A stretch of DNA of 17,339 nt from WJKP01 sp964531215 (GTDB lineage: Bacteria; Patescibacteriota; Patescibacteriia; CAIXNZ01), in assembly GCA_964531215.1 (NCBI GenBank), contig CAZHFK010000025.1:1-17339 (forward strand). Reading direction: 5' to 3'. This document shows positions 16,531 to 17,339 of the stretch, one piece after another. A program made the translations under genes and the position numbers. The notes below the pieces were generated by a model. It saw nothing but the letters and a program-made list of their open reading frames with translations, had not been told where the DNA came from and did no database searches. The first letter of the stretch is position 1. Each line of letters opens with the position of its first letter.

Positions 16531-16544
16531 CTGTTAATAAATAC

Positions 16545-16573
16545 TTGAAATTGATTAATTATTAAGTTATAAT
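16545..16573 (+). promoter_or_regulatory. Sigma70-type promoter for the small membrane-protein gene
   Basis: TTGAAA (16545-16550) and a perfect TATAAT (16568-16573) lie 17 nt apart. The start of transcription would fall near 16580, giving a leader of about 20 nt before the ATG at 16602. It is divergent from the tRNA promoter, with the two -35 boxes 14 nt apart. Confidence 0.75.
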
Positions 16574-16601
16574 ATAATTAATAATACTTAAAAAAAATAT
16601 T

Positions 16602-17099
16602 ATGGCTCAAGAAAATATGGAAGAAAAAGATTTCGGTGAAACTTTTTTTGAATGGGAAATTCCAGAATTTCCCGAACATACCAGGAGCTATCTTTGGTAT
16701 GCAGGTATGTTTTTTTTAGTCGGTGTTTTTATTATTTATAGTATATTTACTGAAAATTTTCTGTTTGCTTTAATTATTATTTTGTTTGTGTTTATTATTT
16801 TTTTAAGGATTTATGTTAAGCCGAGAAAGCTGCAATTTAAAATAACCGAAGACGGTATTTTATTAGGCAATCAATTTTTTAATTATCGTAATATTGAAAA
16901 TTTTTATTTTATTTATGATCCACCGGAAGTTAAAAAATTATTTTTTACTTTAAAGGGGTTTGCGCCTGATTTTTCCGTGCCTTTGGATGATATGAATCCC
17001 GTGGTTATTCGTGAGAAATTATTGGATTATATTGATGAAGACTTGGATAGGGATAATCAGTCTCTGGATGATCAATTAGAAACAATTTTAAAATTATAA
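16602..17099 (+). CDS. Two-helix membrane protein with possible PH-like cytoplasmic domain
   Basis: The 165-residue protein has an acidic/aromatic N-terminus with W-E-x-P-E-F (17-23), two membrane helices at about 29-49 and 52-72 joined by a very short turn, a basic K-P-R-K-L-Q-F boundary (73-79) and a soluble C-terminal domain (about 76-165). The soluble part begins with strands FKITEDGILLGNQFFNYRNIENFYFIY, ends in a helix (VIREKLLDYI) and has an acidic tail. Two helices followed by such a strand set and a helix resembles small bacterial PH-domain membrane proteins, but the match is by pattern only. It has its own promoter and terminator and lies beyond the tRNA pair, so it is not part of the secretion operon. 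Function is unknown. Confidence 0.85.
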   Translation: MAQENMEEKDFGETFFEWEIPEFPEHTRSYLWYAGMFFLVGVFIIYSIFTENFLFALIIILFVFIIFLRIYVKPRKLQFKITEDGILLGNQFFNYRNIENFYFIYDPPEVKKLFFTLKGFAPDFSVPLDDMNPVVIREKLLDYIDEDLDRDNQSLDDQLETILKL

Positions 17100-17123
17100 T
17101 AGTTATAAAGCTGAGATTTTGAA

Positions 17124-17150
17124 TAAGGGAGATATTTTTTATCTCCTTTA
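17124..17150 (+). terminator. Intrinsic terminator of the small membrane-protein gene
   Basis: An 11-bp stem (TAAGGGAGATA, 17124-17134, with TATCTCCTTTA, 17140-17150; one G-U pair) closes a TTTTT loop, 25 nt after the stop codon. The end of the stem supplies U residues and the next bases are AT-rich. The tract is short, so it may be only moderately efficient. Confidence 0.7.
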
Positions 17151-17155
17151 TTAAT

Positions 17156-17276
17156 TTAAAAATTATTTAGTCCCCATAGTTTCCGCCAAAGGCGTCGTGT
17201 CCGCCTATGGCGGGGATCAGCCACTGGCTGACAACGGATAGTTAAAATTATTTAGTCCCCGTAGTTCAACGGATAG
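17156..17276 (+). repeat. Partial tandem duplication of the tRNA-Arg leader and 5' end, first copy interrupted
   Basis: The leader plus first bases of the tRNA (TTAAAATTATTTAG, then GTCCCCGTAGTT) occur at 17242-17266 and almost identically at 17156-17181; they differ by one A in the A-run and A versus G at 17176. The next ten bases, CAACGGATAG, occur at 17267-17276 and also at 17232-17241. The left unit is thus a copy of the right one split by 50 nt. The left copy cannot make a tRNA. Confidence 0.75.
17182..17231. mobile_element. 50-nt hairpin-rich insert in the duplicated tRNA fragment
   Basis: The insert holds three consecutive hairpins: CGCC-AAA-GGCG, CCGCC-TAT-GGCGG and TCAGCCA-C-TGGCTGA. 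Two related halves begin TCCGCC. CTATGGCGGGGA (17205-17216) can also pair imperfectly with TCCCCATAG (17171-17179). It is GC-rich against an AT-rich background and encodes nothing. A REP/MITE-like element is the likeliest reading, but mobility is inferred from its position inside a duplicated unit. Confidence 0.45.
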
Positions 17277-17326
17277 AACACGAGATTGCGGATCTCGCGA
17301 TGCAGGTTCGATTCCTGCCGGGGGCA
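17255..17326 (+). tRNA. tRNA-Arg (anticodon GCG)
   Basis: Acceptor GTCCCCG pairs with CGGGGGC (one U-G), the D stem is GTTC/GAAC, and the anticodon stem CGAGA/TCTCG holds loop TTGCGGA (anticodon GCG, codon CGC). The T-arm is GCAGG-TTCGATT-CCTGC and the discriminator is A. CCA is not encoded. Most bacteria read CGU/CGC/CGA with an ACG anticodon edited to inosine, so G34 is unusual. The short upstream sequence is the duplicated leader; no strong promoter stands out. Confidence 0.94.
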
Positions 17327-17339
17327 TTATTAATTATAT

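Noticed and set aside
17156..17276. attL/attR site of an integrated element
   Set aside because: The repeat copies the 5' end of the tRNA, not the usual 3' end, the copies lie only tens of bases apart, and no integrase gene is nearby.
1..17339. UGA recoded as glycine (Gracilibacteria/Absconditabacteria code)
   Set aside because: The full-length genes read through without needing UGA as sense, and the visible stops are all TAA, so there is no evidence for recoding here.

Overview
The window looks like AT-rich chromosomal DNA of a Patescibacteria/CPR bacterium, probably of the Parcubacteria type. This is inferred from the very low GC, the near absence of Shine-Dalgarno sequences, TAA as every visible stop codon, tRNA genes without an encoded CCA, and a compact type IV secretion-like cluster (PrgI, VirB4, VirB6/TrbL) beside a giant cysteine-rich protein and comF. 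No species can be named from the sequence alone.

Positions 1-16145 hold a run of eight same-strand genes. First is the 3' part (at least 2316 codons) of a giant Cys-rich, apparently extracellular protein whose start lies left of the window. It is followed by a VirB6/TrbL-like membrane protein with a roughly 660-residue charged tail, a soluble charged protein of unknown function, a PrgI/VirB3-like protein, a small TraC/VirB4-N-like protein whose C-terminal tail is out of frame, the VirB4 ATPase, a single-pass protein with a possible NTF2/VirB8-like outer domain, and a ComF-like phosphoribosyltransferase. Most gaps are 3-39 nt, so the first seven genes are probably one operon; comF may be carried along. 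Together they suggest a reduced type IV secretion machine: VirB4 motor, PrgI and VirB6 channel, VirB8-like scaffold, plus a giant surface protein that could be its external appendage or adhesin. No VirB9/VirB10 outer-membrane core, relaxase, VirD4 or VirB11 is seen here.

Positions 16146-16601 carry two minus-strand serine tRNAs (UGA and GCU anticodons), with a GC-rich repeat-like block between them and two divergent sigma70-type promoters in the gap to the next gene. One promoter reads leftward into the tRNAs and the other rightward into a small two-helix membrane protein (16602-17099) that ends at an intrinsic terminator.

Positions 17155-17339 contain a tandem partial duplication of a tRNA 5' end, interrupted by a 50-nt hairpin-rich insert, followed by an intact tRNA-Arg with anticodon GCG.
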